DNA from: DG-33 sp964345105
GTDB taxonomy: Archaea > Hadarchaeota > Hadarchaeia > Hadarchaeales > Hadarchaeaceae
Reading direction: 5' to 3'
NCBI GenBank assembly: GCA_964345105.1
Contig: CAYFPZ010000079.1
Coordinates: forward strand, 1 to 15,323
Length of the DNA: 15,323 nucleotides
Shown here: positions 5,303 to 13,148 of the stretch, in pieces
Layout of the letters: each line of letters starts with the position of its first letter
Numbering within the stretch: position 1 is the stretch's first letter
Made by a program: the position numbers and the translations under genes
Notes under the pieces: model-generated
What the model saw: the letters and a program-made list of their open reading frames with translations, nothing else
Databases searched by the model: none
What the model was told of the DNA's origin: nothing

Positions 5303-6526
5303 TTATTTCTTGCCACGTTTTTCGACAATCAACACCAATCCCTTCATATCTTTGACCACGACTTCCTCGCCCTTTCGAATCCGTTTTTCAGAGGTTGCGC
5401 GCCAGAGTTCACCTTTTAGTTTGACCGTCCCATCTGGGGCGATGTCGGTAGTAGCGACACCAACTTGGCCCACCATCGCTTCTCTGCCCACAGTAACGGG
5501 CTTCTTCATGGCACGCCTCGCTAGCACGATTAAGATGGCAAATAAAGCGAGCAAACCTATCGCTGCCCCTTTTACCAAGTTGCCTGCGACCTCGATCCAA
5601 GGCTCTTTATCGATCATCAGTAAGCCCAAGAAGAGGGCAACTCCTCCGCCAACCCCAAAAACACCGAAGCCGGGCGTGAAGAGTTCGGCCGCAATCAGCA
5701 CCACTCCAAGCAGAATCAAAGCGACCCCGACGTAGTTTATTTCGAGGATCCCCAAACCCCAGAAAGCCAGCAGCAAGCATATCACGCCAGCTATGCCGGG
5801 GACTCCTATGCCCGGGGTGGTTATCTCGGCTAAGACACCAAGAAGGCCGGCGATAAACAAGATGGAAACTATGTTCGGGTCGCTGAGCACCCTCAACACT
5901 TTTTCGAAGATGCCCATCTCAAGAGTTTCTACCCTAGCTCCGGATAAGCCAATGTTATCCAATATATCGTCAACGCTGCTGACGCGCAGCTCTATTATCC
6001 CGTTGTCGAGAGCTTCCTGAGGCCCCATCGTTAAATTTTGGGTTACGAATAACTCTGCGACATTTTTGGGCCGTCCTCGTTGATCGGCTACCTCCCCTAT
6101 CCACTCCGCCATCGCCGCGGTAACTTTTGGATCCTCTGGCCTCGGTTGCGCGGCCCCGATTGTTGTTCCGTTGTCCATGGCCGCGGTATTGGACGCTAGA
6201 AGGATGAAGGTACCAGCGGAGTAAGCCCATGCCCCTCTCGGTGTGACCCAGACAACAAGTTCCACCTTCGCGTTTAGCATTCGATCGACGATTTCCTTCG
6301 TCGCCGAGAGCAATCCACCGGGTGTGTTCATCTTTATTATCAGCGCAACGTTGTCTCGCTCGGCCCGATCAACTGATTTTCTGATGAAATCCGAGATGCC
6401 GGCGTCGATCGTTCCGTCTACCTCTATTACATAGACCGCCTCTTGCTGAGCTTCACCCAAATGGGCAGTTGCTATGCAGCCGAGAATTATCAGAAAAATC
6501 GCGAGCACGAAAATTCGCTTTTTCAT
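5303..6526 (-). CDS. nfeD: NfeD-type membrane serine protease (STOPP, ClpP-class)
   Basis: This is a full-length NfeD of 407 residues. A signal peptide (1-26) precedes a ClpP-like protease domain facing outside (about 30-200), with nucleophile Ser103 in AYSAGTF. MNTPGG at 66-71 is the oxyanion strand, IGAAQP at 123-128 precedes the likely catalytic Lys134, and the RGRP and PQEALDNGII motifs follow. Hydrophobic membrane segments span about 218-340, with the repeated FTPGFGVFG/TTPGIGVPG type loops. The C-terminal OB-fold domain (about 345-405) has the usual G.V.L.GE.W.A pattern (G366 to A377). The family cleaves the hydrophobic C-terminus of stomatin-like proteins; here the stomatin gene lies just downstream on the opposite strand. 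Its ATG overlaps the TGA of the RqcH gene (ATGA), so it is cotranscribed and probably translationally coupled with rqcH. Confidence 0.94.
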   Translation of the reverse strand: MKKRIFVLAIFLIILGCIATAHLGEAQQEAVYVIEVDGTIDAGISDFIRKSVDRAERDNVALIIKMNTPGGLLSATKEIVDRMLNAKVELVVWVTPRGAWAYSAGTFILLASNTAAMDNGTTIGAAQPRPEDPKVTAAMAEWIGEVADQRGRPKNVAELFVTQNLTMGPQEALDNGIIELRVSSVDDILDNIGLSGARVETLEMGIFEKVLRVLSDPNIVSILFIAGLLGVLAEITTPGIGVPGIAGVICLLLAFWGLGILEINYVGVALILLGVVLIAAELFTPGFGVFGVGGGVALFLGLLMIDKEPWIEVAGNLVKGAAIGLLALFAILIVLARRAMKKPVTVGREAMVGQVGVATTDIAPDGTVKLKGELWRATSEKRIRKGEEVVVKDMKGLVLIVEKRGKK

Positions 6527-8478
6527 CGGCTCGGCACCCGCTTGATGTCGCCCTTGCCAGGTGGGAGCGCTCGCTCAAATTCATCCAAAGAAGCCTCCAC
6601 TCCTTCAGTCCGCAAACGCGTCCGGACTTCATGTGCAAGTTCTGATTTCTTTAACCCTCCTGGGACGACCTCGACAACATTTTGCGAATGTTTTTTAATC
6701 GCGCTCAAAGGGCCGCACGTAATCACCAATTCACCATTAATCATCACGGCACCAATGGCCGCCTCGATTGGAACTTTTAGAAAGTTGCGTTTCCCACGAA
6801 TCATATAGCTTCCTTTTGGTAGGTAGGTGCTGGTCGGTGCTCGCTTCGAAACTTGCTCTGGGACCACCCAGTAAACATCTAGTTCCCCCAGCCCCTCCCG
6901 CCAAGCCCGCGAGTGCATCGCCGCGAACTCCGCTGCTTCCCTGAGGGTGGTTTCAGGTACTTCCTTACCTGCTGCCTTGACCACGACGTGAGGGGCACCG
7001 ACTATATCGGCGTGCAGGTATCGATCGCCAGCTTCCATGTGCTTCTCAACAACTTCCTGATTGGTCTTCACATCCCGCCCCCCGATGACTAGCATGTCGT
7101 CGGACGATATGAACCATCTATAACGCTCAAACCACTTCAGTTTCCTGCGCTTACGTGGCATTGCAACCTTGAGCTCCGGCATGCCAACGGTGAGCAATCG
7201 GTCAAGCTCCCGCCTAGTCTTCTCCATAGCATCCTTCGCCCCCGCTGCTTTTTCCGCTGATTTCTTGTATCGCTTGTACAACCGCGATGCATTCTCGAAC
7301 GCGGATAAACGAAGGTCGAGGATAATACGTTGCCCAGCTAGTTCGAATTCAATTTTTGCAGCATCGGGGTCGACCTTTCTGATGGCCTTTGCCCATAACT
7401 TCCCAGCTGCTTTAGCTTCGTCTATTGCCCTGATAGCCGATTGCCAACCCTTCGCGTGCCTAAGCTTCTCCAAATAACTCATCAAATCGTTTATCTGCGC
7501 ATGATGGATTGCGGCGAGGTCTGCTTTCCGCTTGGCACCGCTGGACTTCGCATAGAGGTCCGCGAAGTGTTTCTCCTGCTCCGTTAGTCGCCTGCGTAGC
7601 TTACTGAGCTCCCTTTCAAAGCGCTTCCTCTGTTTCTCTCCCGCCGAGGTGATTGCGAGAGTGCTGAAATATTCATCAAGGGCCTCGCTAAATGAATCAA
7701 ATCGTTTTACCCGCTTTCCTATGTAAGTCTTAAAATCAAATGGTAGAACATCTACAGGTTTACCATCATCATATACGATATGAGCCGCTGGTTCCTGTGT
7801 GAACAAGCTCTTGATGGATTGAATGATTGCAGTGAGTTCCTGTTCGGAAAGTTCGCTTGGGCCGCGACTTTTAGCCACCGCAGCTCGAGCGCATATCTCC
7901 TCGGCAAGCGGGCCACCCACATTCAGGTTTATCGCTAGGGCTCGCACCACATCTGGGGCTTCTCCGAGAGCACGGCGCAACCCCTGAACATCAAGCTCTC
8001 GTATGTCAACGCCCTTAGTTGGGGGGTGAAGGTACTTTTCGCGAGGTTTGAGCGCGCGATGCCGCCACACTTCAACTCGGTAGGGTTGAATGATATCGAG
8101 CTGGTCATTGCAGAGGATAAGGTTCCCTTTACTGAAGAGTTCCAAGATGAGGACGCATTTTTCCTTCCCAGAAAATTTAAACTCAACAATACGTTCCAAA
8201 TCGGGCTGTTCAACTGCTGTCAGTTGTGCACCAACCAAGTGCTTGCGCAAAAACATTGCGTATGCACTCGGCTTTTTTGGGGTTTTATACATCCTGCTTG
8301 TGAGATGAACCCTGCAGCCCGGCTCTAGGATTACATCTTGGCGCCCTTTATCAGGCGAACGCAGCCGCAGGAGGAAAATCCCGTCTAACTCATACACGTT
8401 ATCGACTCGACCACCGATAGCGTTTTTAAGCTCTCGGGTGCAGACCATAATGTCCAAGCAAGACATGGATAACTTCAT
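6523..8478 (-). CDS. rqcH: RqcH / NEMF / Tae2-family ribosome quality control protein (NFACT)
   Basis: This family binds 60S/50S subunits carrying a stalled peptidyl-tRNA and, in characterised members, adds C-terminal alanine tails. The frame extends upstream to 8622, but the family's N-terminus begins at ATG 8478 (MKLSMSCLD), which follows GTGAT as a ribosome binding site, giving 651 residues. Seen in order: the NFACT-N domain with conserved Asp9, a region with helix-hairpin-helix-like GPLAEEIC (189-196), charged coiled coils (about 280-307 and 397-432), and the NFACT-R domain (about 446-575) with KWFERYRWF, GGRD, EAGDRYLHAD, PHVVVKA and the PKGSYMIRG stretch. Where the well-studied proteins have a D-R pair needed for tail synthesis, this one has Glu95-Arg96. 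It overlaps nfeD by four bases. Confidence 0.93.
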   Translation of the reverse strand: MKLSMSCLDIMVCTRELKNAIGGRVDNVYELDGIFLLRLRSPDKGRQDVILEPGCRVHLTSRMYKTPKKPSAYAMFLRKHLVGAQLTAVEQPDLERIVEFKFSGKEKCVLILELFSKGNLILCNDQLDIIQPYRVEVWRHRALKPREKYLHPPTKGVDIRELDVQGLRRALGEAPDVVRALAINLNVGGPLAEEICARAAVAKSRGPSELSEQELTAIIQSIKSLFTQEPAAHIVYDDGKPVDVLPFDFKTYIGKRVKRFDSFSEALDEYFSTLAITSAGEKQRKRFERELSKLRRRLTEQEKHFADLYAKSSGAKRKADLAAIHHAQINDLMSYLEKLRHAKGWQSAIRAIDEAKAAGKLWAKAIRKVDPDAAKIEFELAGQRIILDLRLSAFENASRLYKRYKKSAEKAAGAKDAMEKTRRELDRLLTVGMPELKVAMPRKRRKLKWFERYRWFISSDDMLVIGGRDVKTNQEVVEKHMEAGDRYLHADIVGAPHVVVKAAGKEVPETTLREAAEFAAMHSRAWREGLGELDVYWVVPEQVSKRAPTSTYLPKGSYMIRGKRNFLKVPIEAAIGAVMINGELVITCGPLSAIKKHSQNVVEVVPGGLKKSELAHEVRTRLRTEGVEASLDEFERALPPGKGDIKRVPSR

Positions 8479-8497
8479 GTCATCACTGGGTGTAAAT

Positions 8498-8797
8498 ATG
8501 GAACTCGTGGTTAAAATTAACCTCCTGTTTGCGGGCTGGGGAGCGATAGCCGGTTGTATCTCAGGGCTTCTACCGCGCAGCCTATCGTCAGAGCAAGGTA
8601 CGTTAGCGCTCTTTGCAATCATTTTCTTTCTCTTTTACATTTCATATAAGCTGGCTCCATATGTTCTAAAATTTTTACCTGATGAGTTCCCAGGCGGAAA
8701 GTGGACAGGGGGGACTGCGTTTAAGAAAGGGTTTTGGGGATTTTTCATCATGTGGTTGCTCTTTTGGATAATGGTTCATAGCATTATAGTTTCCTGA
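8498..8797 (+). CDS. Small three-span membrane protein, EMC6-like
   Basis: The product has 99 residues from ATG 8498, which is preceded by GGTG. In-frame ATGs further upstream (8438, 8450, 8465, 8477) would run into the rqcH coding region and have no ribosome binding site. Three hydrophobic segments are visible at about 8-26, 35-54 and 78-97. The pattern resembles EMC6, the small core subunit of the eukaryotic ER membrane protein complex, and its archaeal relatives. A Gly/Ala-rich first span (FAGWGAIAGCISGLL) is followed by a second span rich in Phe and Leu, then a loop with a G-G motif and a last span ending FWIMVHS, similar to the FW...MVH ending in EMC6. The match is from memory of the family, not a search. 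It is divergent from rqcH with only 19 bases between start codons. If the call is right it would assist membrane protein insertion. Confidence 0.6.
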   Translation: MELVVKINLLFAGWGAIAGCISGLLPRSLSSEQGTLALFAIIFFLFYISYKLAPYVLKFLPDEFPGGKWTGGTAFKKGFWGFFIMWLLFWIMVHSIIVS

Positions 8798-8872
8798 TGA
8801 ACCGTCCCGACTTTTCCTCATTTAATCGCTATTTTTATCTTCTCGCCGCATACTTTGAGAAGAGGCTGAGAA
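8798..8872 (+). promoter_or_regulatory. Spacer with the promoter and ribosome binding site of the XPF-like gene
   Basis: A TATA-like TATTTTTAT (8832-8840) lies about 35 bases upstream of the ATG at 8873. The purine-rich GAGAAGAGGCTGAG just before the start can serve as ribosome binding site. Confidence 0.35.
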
Positions 8873-9562
8873 ATGACCAAACAAAAACCACTTGATGGAT
8901 TCGCTGCAAAAAAGATAAAAATAATAGCAGACCATCGTGAGGTTCCATCCGGCGTTGTGCACGAGCTCACGCAGCTCGGTGTCGAGGTTGAAGCACGCCA
9001 GCTTAGTGTTGGCGATTTCATCCTGTCAGATCGAGTAGGGGTTGAACGAAAATCTGTTGGCGATTTTTTACAGTCGATTGTCGATAAACGGCTCCTATGT
9101 CAAGCCAAGCAATTGGGTGAAACGTTTGAGCGTCCGGTGCTCATCTTGGAAGGCAGAAGTTTGTACTCGAAAAGGAAGATCCACCCGAACGCGATTCGGG
9201 GAGCACTTGCCGCGCTTGCCGTGGAGTTCAACATTCCAATATTGCCAACCCGAGATGAAAAAGAAACGGCGCTAATCCTCGCCGCCATTGCTAGGCGTGA
9301 ACAGGTGGAAGAGGCCCGAGAAATCGCGATACGTGGTGAACCCAAGGGTTTGGCCTTGTCCGAGCAACAGAGATTTGTAGTCGAAGGACTGCCCGGCGTA
9401 TCGGCTGTGCTCGCCAAGCGGCTGCTTGAATACTTCGGTACAGTTGAACGGGTGATGGCGGCATCCGAAGATGATTTACGGCAGGTGCGTGGCATCGGAC
9501 GTGAAAAAGCCAAAAAAATAAAGCTGGTACTTAGCAGCACGTATGAAGGTTCTGAAACCTAG
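8873..9562 (+). CDS. xpf: XPF/ERCC4-family structure-specific nuclease
   Basis: This is a short archaeal XPF-type endonuclease that cuts branched or 3'-flap DNA during repair and replication-fork processing. The ERCC4 nuclease domain occupies about 14-145, with metal-binding Asp20 in IIADHRE, Asp48 in VGDFI, the signature V/IERKxxxD as ERKSVGD at 58-64 and RGALAALAVEFNIP at 109-122. A tandem helix-hairpin-helix domain follows, with GLPGVSAVLAKRLLEYFG at 172-189 and VRGIGREKAKKI at 205-216. The length of 229 residues and absence of a helicase domain match the crenarchaeal XPF form rather than the Hef helicase-nuclease fusion of many euryarchaea. I see no clear PCNA-binding box at the C-terminus. 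It has its own promoter and converges on the large surface protein gene. Confidence 0.93.
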   Translation: MTKQKPLDGFAAKKIKIIADHREVPSGVVHELTQLGVEVEARQLSVGDFILSDRVGVERKSVGDFLQSIVDKRLLCQAKQLGETFERPVLILEGRSLYSKRKIHPNAIRGALAALAVEFNIPILPTRDEKETALILAAIARREQVEEAREIAIRGEPKGLALSEQQRFVVEGLPGVSAVLAKRLLEYFGTVERVMAASEDDLRQVRGIGREKAKKIKLVLSSTYEGSET

Positions 9563-9647
9563 CTTTTGGACTCCCGACGAATGAATTAGGAGTTTTCTAG
9601 CCACAACTTTTGTAATTTCTATTAGTTGGCCGCCTTCCGGACGCAGT

Positions 9648-11768
9648 TCACACACGGCCTATTCTCTTTTTTATACTCTGGAGCCTCGCCGTTGCTTCTG
9701 TACGCTTCCTCTCGCGCTTTTTGACCTTTTTCCTCGGTTTCCTTTTTATCTTCGCCCTCAATGTTCGCTCCATCCTTTCGAGTTCCGCCATTCTGTCATC
9801 GTACTTCCTCATCAACTCATCGTAGGTAATCCTGCTTATGGAACCATTTTTGAAGTATTTTACGGCAGCATCTTTTTTGAGCCTCAGTACTTCTCTTTTT
9901 TCCTCCATCACAGTCTTTAACATCTTTTTAGGCGCAGGGCTTCTTAGACGAAATGATACTAAAACCATCGCTGCCGCAATTATCAAAAGGATACTTACTA
10001 ATAGAATCGGCGGGAAGGTGGTCGGTGTATATACCGTTACTTGGAACGATTTTATTTCCTCCTCGTTCCCGGCCTTATCCGTGGAGTGGTATTTGATTGT
10101 GTGCTTACCCTCGCTCGAAACCACAAAAGTGCTCCCCGTTTGCCACTCGTTATTATCAATTCTATATCTTGTCGACTCAACACCATAGAAGTCCATACTG
10201 TTTAGCGTAACCACAACCGAGCCCTTGTAGCCATTAGGGTCCATATCTCCAGACAACGAATGGGTGGTGTATGGTGACGTTTGATCTAAGATTATCGAAC
10301 TAACTGATGTTGGACCAACGTCGCCAACGCTGTCCCTTACCCTTATGTACACATTCTTAGATCCATCGCCGACCGATAAAGTGTAGGACTTTGAAGTTGC
10401 GTAAGGTTCCCATCCAACACCCCATATCACTCCGTCATTTGAAAACTGCATTTCCACAGCATTTCGCGCGGATATGGTCAATTCGACACTCGTAGAGTTC
10501 GTGTATTGACTTCCGGCCTCGATTTCAAAGCTCAAAATCTTCGGGGCGGTCGACTTTGCGATGAAGCTCCAAGTTGATGACCAATCCCCTGACCCTGCGG
10601 CGTTTATCCCCCGAACCCTCCAGTAGTAGTGAGTTCCATACGATAACTTTTCAGTTTCGGAAAGAGTCGCGGTCGAATCTATTACAGTTTTGGTGCGCAC
10701 GATGTTTGAAAAATTGTTGTCGGTTGCCACCTCCAGCTTATAGGATGTGGCCCCCGCGACATCTGCCCAGTCAAACGTTGGTGTGAGACTATCTATGGTT
10801 ACTCCGTTCTCTGGTGAAATTAAAGTGGGAGCAGCTGGAAGTATCAGTTCAGTTATCTCTAGCTCAACATCTGTTCTTTGGGTCAGACCATCACATTCGC
10901 CTATCACTCGGTAAGTATACGTGCCGACGGTTGCGACTGCAGTTGTTTGAAAAGTTAAAGTACTATCAAAATCCGGGGAGCCAGAGGGCGGGGAAAAAAT
11001 CGGAGTGACTCCCCCCGGATCAACTCCAAACCATCTGCCAGACAGCGATACAGGTACTGTCAGCCCAGAGGTAAGCGTAACGTGAACAGTTGTCGATACC
11101 GAGCTGCCCTGCTGAACCGTGAGGCTGCTGGGGGATGCGTTTATCTTGAAGTTGAACGGTATGTAATCGATCACCATATAAATTTGTGTTACCACAACCC
11201 CAGTGCTCACTTGCACCCCCGCTTGCAAAGCATTGACATCCTCGACTGTCCACGGCTGATTATCCGCTGGGTTGTCTTCCCATACCTCGGAAAATACCGC
11301 GTAGGTATCTTCTTCTGCTGTTTTTAGGGGAGACAGACTATCCGTGTTATCACTTCTTATCATGATATAGAATCCCTCTTTAAACTTTTCAACTCTTTTT
11401 GCGGTCGCATATACCGTGACAGAGTTTACCGTCGAGCTAAACGGGATACCTGGGTCTGACAAGGCAAACGTATCTCGGTTGTTTGGAGTTTCCGACGCTA
11501 TATAGCTATTATCCCCGTCGGCAGATGTATCATCCACCGCCTCCCAGTGTGCAATATTGTCAGGAATAACATTTTCAAATTCCGTATACGTTCCGTTACC
11601 ATTTGGGCGCAGTGTTTTTGGAACGCCAGCACAAACAGGCACGGGCAGTGTGATCAGGCATGCCAATAAAAATGTCGCTACTGCAGCCACCAGCAAAAGC
11701 GCTACATACGGTCGCCGCGATTTCTTAGTCCGTCTCAGGTTCTCCCATCCCCTTCCAAGTTTACTCAA
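9648..11768 (-). CDS. Large single-pass cell-surface protein with a polybasic cytoplasmic tail
   Basis: The 706-residue protein has a signal-like helix (21-45) after a basic N-terminus. A jelly-roll-like module (about 50-203) begins TLRPNGNGTYTEF and contains an EAVDD pattern seen in many surface and phage-tail-like proteins. Next come an Ig-like domain (205-306), a fibronectin type III domain (311-405; TFDWADVAGATSYKLEV and YYWRVRGINAAG) and further Ig-like modules (408-495 and 500-580). The last has a RYRIDNNEW and STDKAGN pattern typical of OmpL47-like repeats. One membrane span (586-606) is followed by about 100 cytoplasmic residues. This tail has a SHOCT-like helical hairpin (637-664), a coiled coil and a Lys/Arg-dense end (672-706). 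The start is TTG at 11768; no ATG is available and an in-frame stop lies six codons upstream. A surface adhesin or scaffold tethered to something inside the cell is my inference. Confidence 0.85.
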   Translation of the reverse strand: MSKLGRGWENLRRTKKSRRPYVALLLVAAVATFLLACLITLPVPVCAGVPKTLRPNGNGTYTEFENVIPDNIAHWEAVDDTSADGDNSYIASETPNNRDTFALSDPGIPFSSTVNSVTVYATAKRVEKFKEGFYIMIRSDNTDSLSPLKTAEEDTYAVFSEVWEDNPADNQPWTVEDVNALQAGVQVSTGVVVTQIYMVIDYIPFNFKINASPSSLTVQQGSSVSTTVHVTLTSGLTVPVSLSGRWFGVDPGGVTPIFSPPSGSPDFDSTLTFQTTAVATVGTYTYRVIGECDGLTQRTDVELEITELILPAAPTLISPENGVTIDSLTPTFDWADVAGATSYKLEVATDNNFSNIVRTKTVIDSTATLSETEKLSYGTHYYWRVRGINAAGSGDWSSTWSFIAKSTAPKILSFEIEAGSQYTNSTSVELTISARNAVEMQFSNDGVIWGVGWEPYATSKSYTLSVGDGSKNVYIRVRDSVGDVGPTSVSSIILDQTSPYTTHSLSGDMDPNGYKGSVVVTLNSMDFYGVESTRYRIDNNEWQTGSTFVVSSEGKHTIKYHSTDKAGNEEEIKSFQVTVYTPTTFPPILLVSILLIIAAAMVLVSFRLRSPAPKKMLKTVMEEKREVLRLKKDAAVKYFKNGSISRITYDELMRKYDDRMAELERMERTLRAKIKRKPRKKVKKRERKRTEATARLQSIKKRIGRV

Positions 11769-12004
11769 GCACCCACAGATACCCTAGTTTTTCGCCATAC
11801 ACGTATTCGCCATCACTATTTTAGTTTCCCCTTTATAATACCAGTAAGATTTATTGCGCATCAAACCTCGCCAACTAGGGGTCAAACAACCTAATCGCTT
11901 CATTTATGTCAAATTATTCAGATTTCTTTCAAAAATTTCTGTATAATTGTGTTAAATTTCTTTAATTTTAACTAAAAAGTCTTTTTCTCGCTCGATATTT
12001 ATCA

Positions 12005-12168
12005 TCAAAGAAATATTGTAATAATCAGTAACCCACAGACAATCATTCCGCCCCGACCAACTTCGCTATCCACTTCGCCGAGCCTGCAAATAGGGAGAAG
12101 ACGATGCCGAGGCAATCTATGCATCTCTACTGCCGTTTGGTGATATACTTGCGTTCTCTTGCCTGCTT
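12005..12168 (-). pseudogene. Decayed small membrane protein gene (amber stop plus frameshift)
   Basis: Reading the minus strand from 12168, codons give a basic start (KQARERKYITKRQ), an in-frame TAG (12127-12129), then RCIDCLGIVFSLFAG and SAKWIAKLVG before a TGA at 12043-12045. Shifting frame at the GGGGCGG run near 12050 continues as GGMIVCGLLIITIFL and ends with TGA at 12005-12007. Joined, the pieces make a plausible small protein with a charged N-terminus and two hydrophobic helices separated by an amphipathic Lys segment. No start codon is present in the first frame. The GC-rich island standing in an AT-rich gap fits former coding DNA. The family is not recognised and the reconstruction is inference. 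Confidence 0.35.
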
Positions 12169-12290
12169 TTACCACTCGTTTTTAATTACAAAATGAGCAC
12201 TTAATAAGTCAACATCGGATTTTGCCTTTAAAAAAAATACCCTATTAAGTAAAAAACCGTAATTTAAATAAAGTAAGAATACTAATAAAG

Positions 12291-12311
12291 GAAAGGTATA
12301 ATTAATATAAA
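12291..12311 (+). promoter_or_regulatory. TATA-like promoter of the degenerate KaiC-like gene
   Basis: TATAATTAATATAA at 12297-12310, preceded by a purine-rich GAAAGG that could be the BRE, is a strong archaeal TATA-like region. Transcription would start near 12322. The transcript would carry GGATGGTGG (12331-12339) as ribosome binding site four bases before the TTG start. Confidence 0.45.
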
Positions 12312-12343
12312 CTTGGAGGCTCAAAAAAGAGGATGGTGGATTC

Positions 12344-13090
12344 TTGGAAAAGCTGGCAAAAACCGGTATCAAGGGTTTAGATGAATTTTTGGGTGGCGGA
12401 ATACCCCGAGGAACGTCCATACTTTTGCTTGAAGAGCCGGGAACTAAGGCTGCAACTTTCGCCATGAAAATCCTTTGTGAAGGTCTGGCAAGGGGTGAAT
12501 ACGGCCAGTTCGTTTCTTACAACCAGCCACCTCCTTTTGTCAGGTCGATTGCCGATGACCTCGAATTTAACGTGCGACCATATGAGAAGGCGGGAAAGCT
12601 ACAAATAATAGATGGATACACACAAGGCGCTGGGTTCAAACAAACTCCGACAGATGCGAAGCACGTCATAGATGACATAAGCGATTTGAGTAAAGTCCAC
12701 CGAATCCTTAACTTGGCTAGAGACTCTATGGGTGAGAAAGCAAATGGCAACTTACGATTTATTCACGACACATTTTCTGTACTGATGCTCTTTGCAGGAG
12801 ATGCCCCAGTTTTGAAGCTCATGAGGCATCTAACCGTGGCAGCCAAGCTTCAGGGAAGCATAGGAATTTTCATATTAAATCCGCGCTCGCATAGTTCAAC
12901 GACCGTGAGCTGGGCGATGGATTTTGTCGATGCTGTATTCGAATTATCATTGAGGGGGAAAGAAAAATACCACCGCTGGCTAACAGTTAAAAAAATGCCA
13001 GGAATAAATTACGTCATGAAACCAACCCCATACAAGTTAACCCACAAGGGAATTATTTTAAAGGGTTGGGGAATTACTGCAGAAGGTTGA
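12344..13090 (+). CDS. KaiC-like/RecA-fold protein with a degenerate ATP site
   Basis: The fold of a single-domain KaiC/RAD55-type ATPase is clear: TGIKGLDEFLGGGIPRGTSILL (7-28) is the usual entry to the P-loop, and FIHDTFSVL (139-147) sits at the Walker B position. The C-terminal part (from about 208) has the RWLTVKKMPG and ITAEG ending. However, the P-loop is EEPGTKAAT (30-38): the GKT of Walker A is missing. The glutamate pair that follows the next strand in active KaiC-like proteins is replaced by QPP (61-63). Compare FEESPE in the intact neighbour encoded at 13149-13991. Nucleotide hydrolysis is therefore unlikely; it may be a partner or sensor subunit. The start is TTG at 12344, because the nearby ATG (12333) and GTG are in other frames. 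It converges on the intact KaiC-like gene with a 58-base gap. Confidence 0.85.
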   Translation: MEKLAKTGIKGLDEFLGGGIPRGTSILLLEEPGTKAATFAMKILCEGLARGEYGQFVSYNQPPPFVRSIADDLEFNVRPYEKAGKLQIIDGYTQGAGFKQTPTDAKHVIDDISDLSKVHRILNLARDSMGEKANGNLRFIHDTFSVLMLFAGDAPVLKLMRHLTVAAKLQGSIGIFILNPRSHSSTTVSWAMDFVDAVFELSLRGKEKYHRWLTVKKMPGINYVMKPTPYKLTHKGIILKGWGITAEG

Positions 13091-13148
13091 TATTTGCCGT
13101 CGCTTCCTTTGATTACTTGGACTCTTGGTTAACCAACATAATTAAGTT

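Larger units (their letters stand above)
11769..12343. other. AT-rich 575-base intergenic region
   Basis: No intact gene is seen. The left part (11769-12000) is AT-rich with short repeats of AAATTTCT and would hold the promoter of the leftward surface protein gene. A GC-richer island (about 12030-12180) contains a decayed minus-strand gene. The right part (12230-12343) is very AT-rich and carries the promoter of the rightward KaiC-like gene. Confidence 0.6.

Noticed and set aside
5310..5735. 141-codon plus-strand frame opposite nfeD
   Set aside because: It is rich in Ser/Thr/Pro and is the mirror of the well-supported nfeD coding sequence.
8438..8497. Upstream ATG starts for the EMC6-like gene
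   Set aside because: They lie inside or overlap the rqcH coding start, lack ribosome binding sites, and would add an N-terminal stretch not typical of the family.
8479..8622. 48-codon N-terminal extension of rqcH
   Set aside because: It overlaps the EMC6-like gene on the other strand, has no similarity to NFACT proteins, and the conserved family start MKLSMSCLD lies at 8478.
8788..8872. C/D box small RNA: TGATGA near 8795 and CTGA near 8865 with a short TTTC/GAAA closing stem
   Set aside because: The purine before TGATGA is missing, no internal C'/D' boxes are seen, the span is longer than usual, and the boxes coincide with a stop codon and a ribosome binding site.
11769..12060. Repeated ACCCACAGA at 11770 and 12031 as an att-like or regulatory repeat
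   Set aside because: The shared core is only about nine bases with mismatches around it, well within chance for a region of this size.
12127..12129. TAG in the 12005-12168 island as a pyrrolysine codon
   Set aside because: The frame also lacks a start codon and needs a frameshift further on, so decay is the simpler reading; no pyrrolysine genes are visible in the window.
12169..12465. 98-codon minus-strand frame at the start of the degenerate KaiC-like gene
   Set aside because: It is antisense to the KaiC-like start and otherwise covers the AT-rich promoter, giving a Leu/Phe/Tyr-rich product expected from such DNA.
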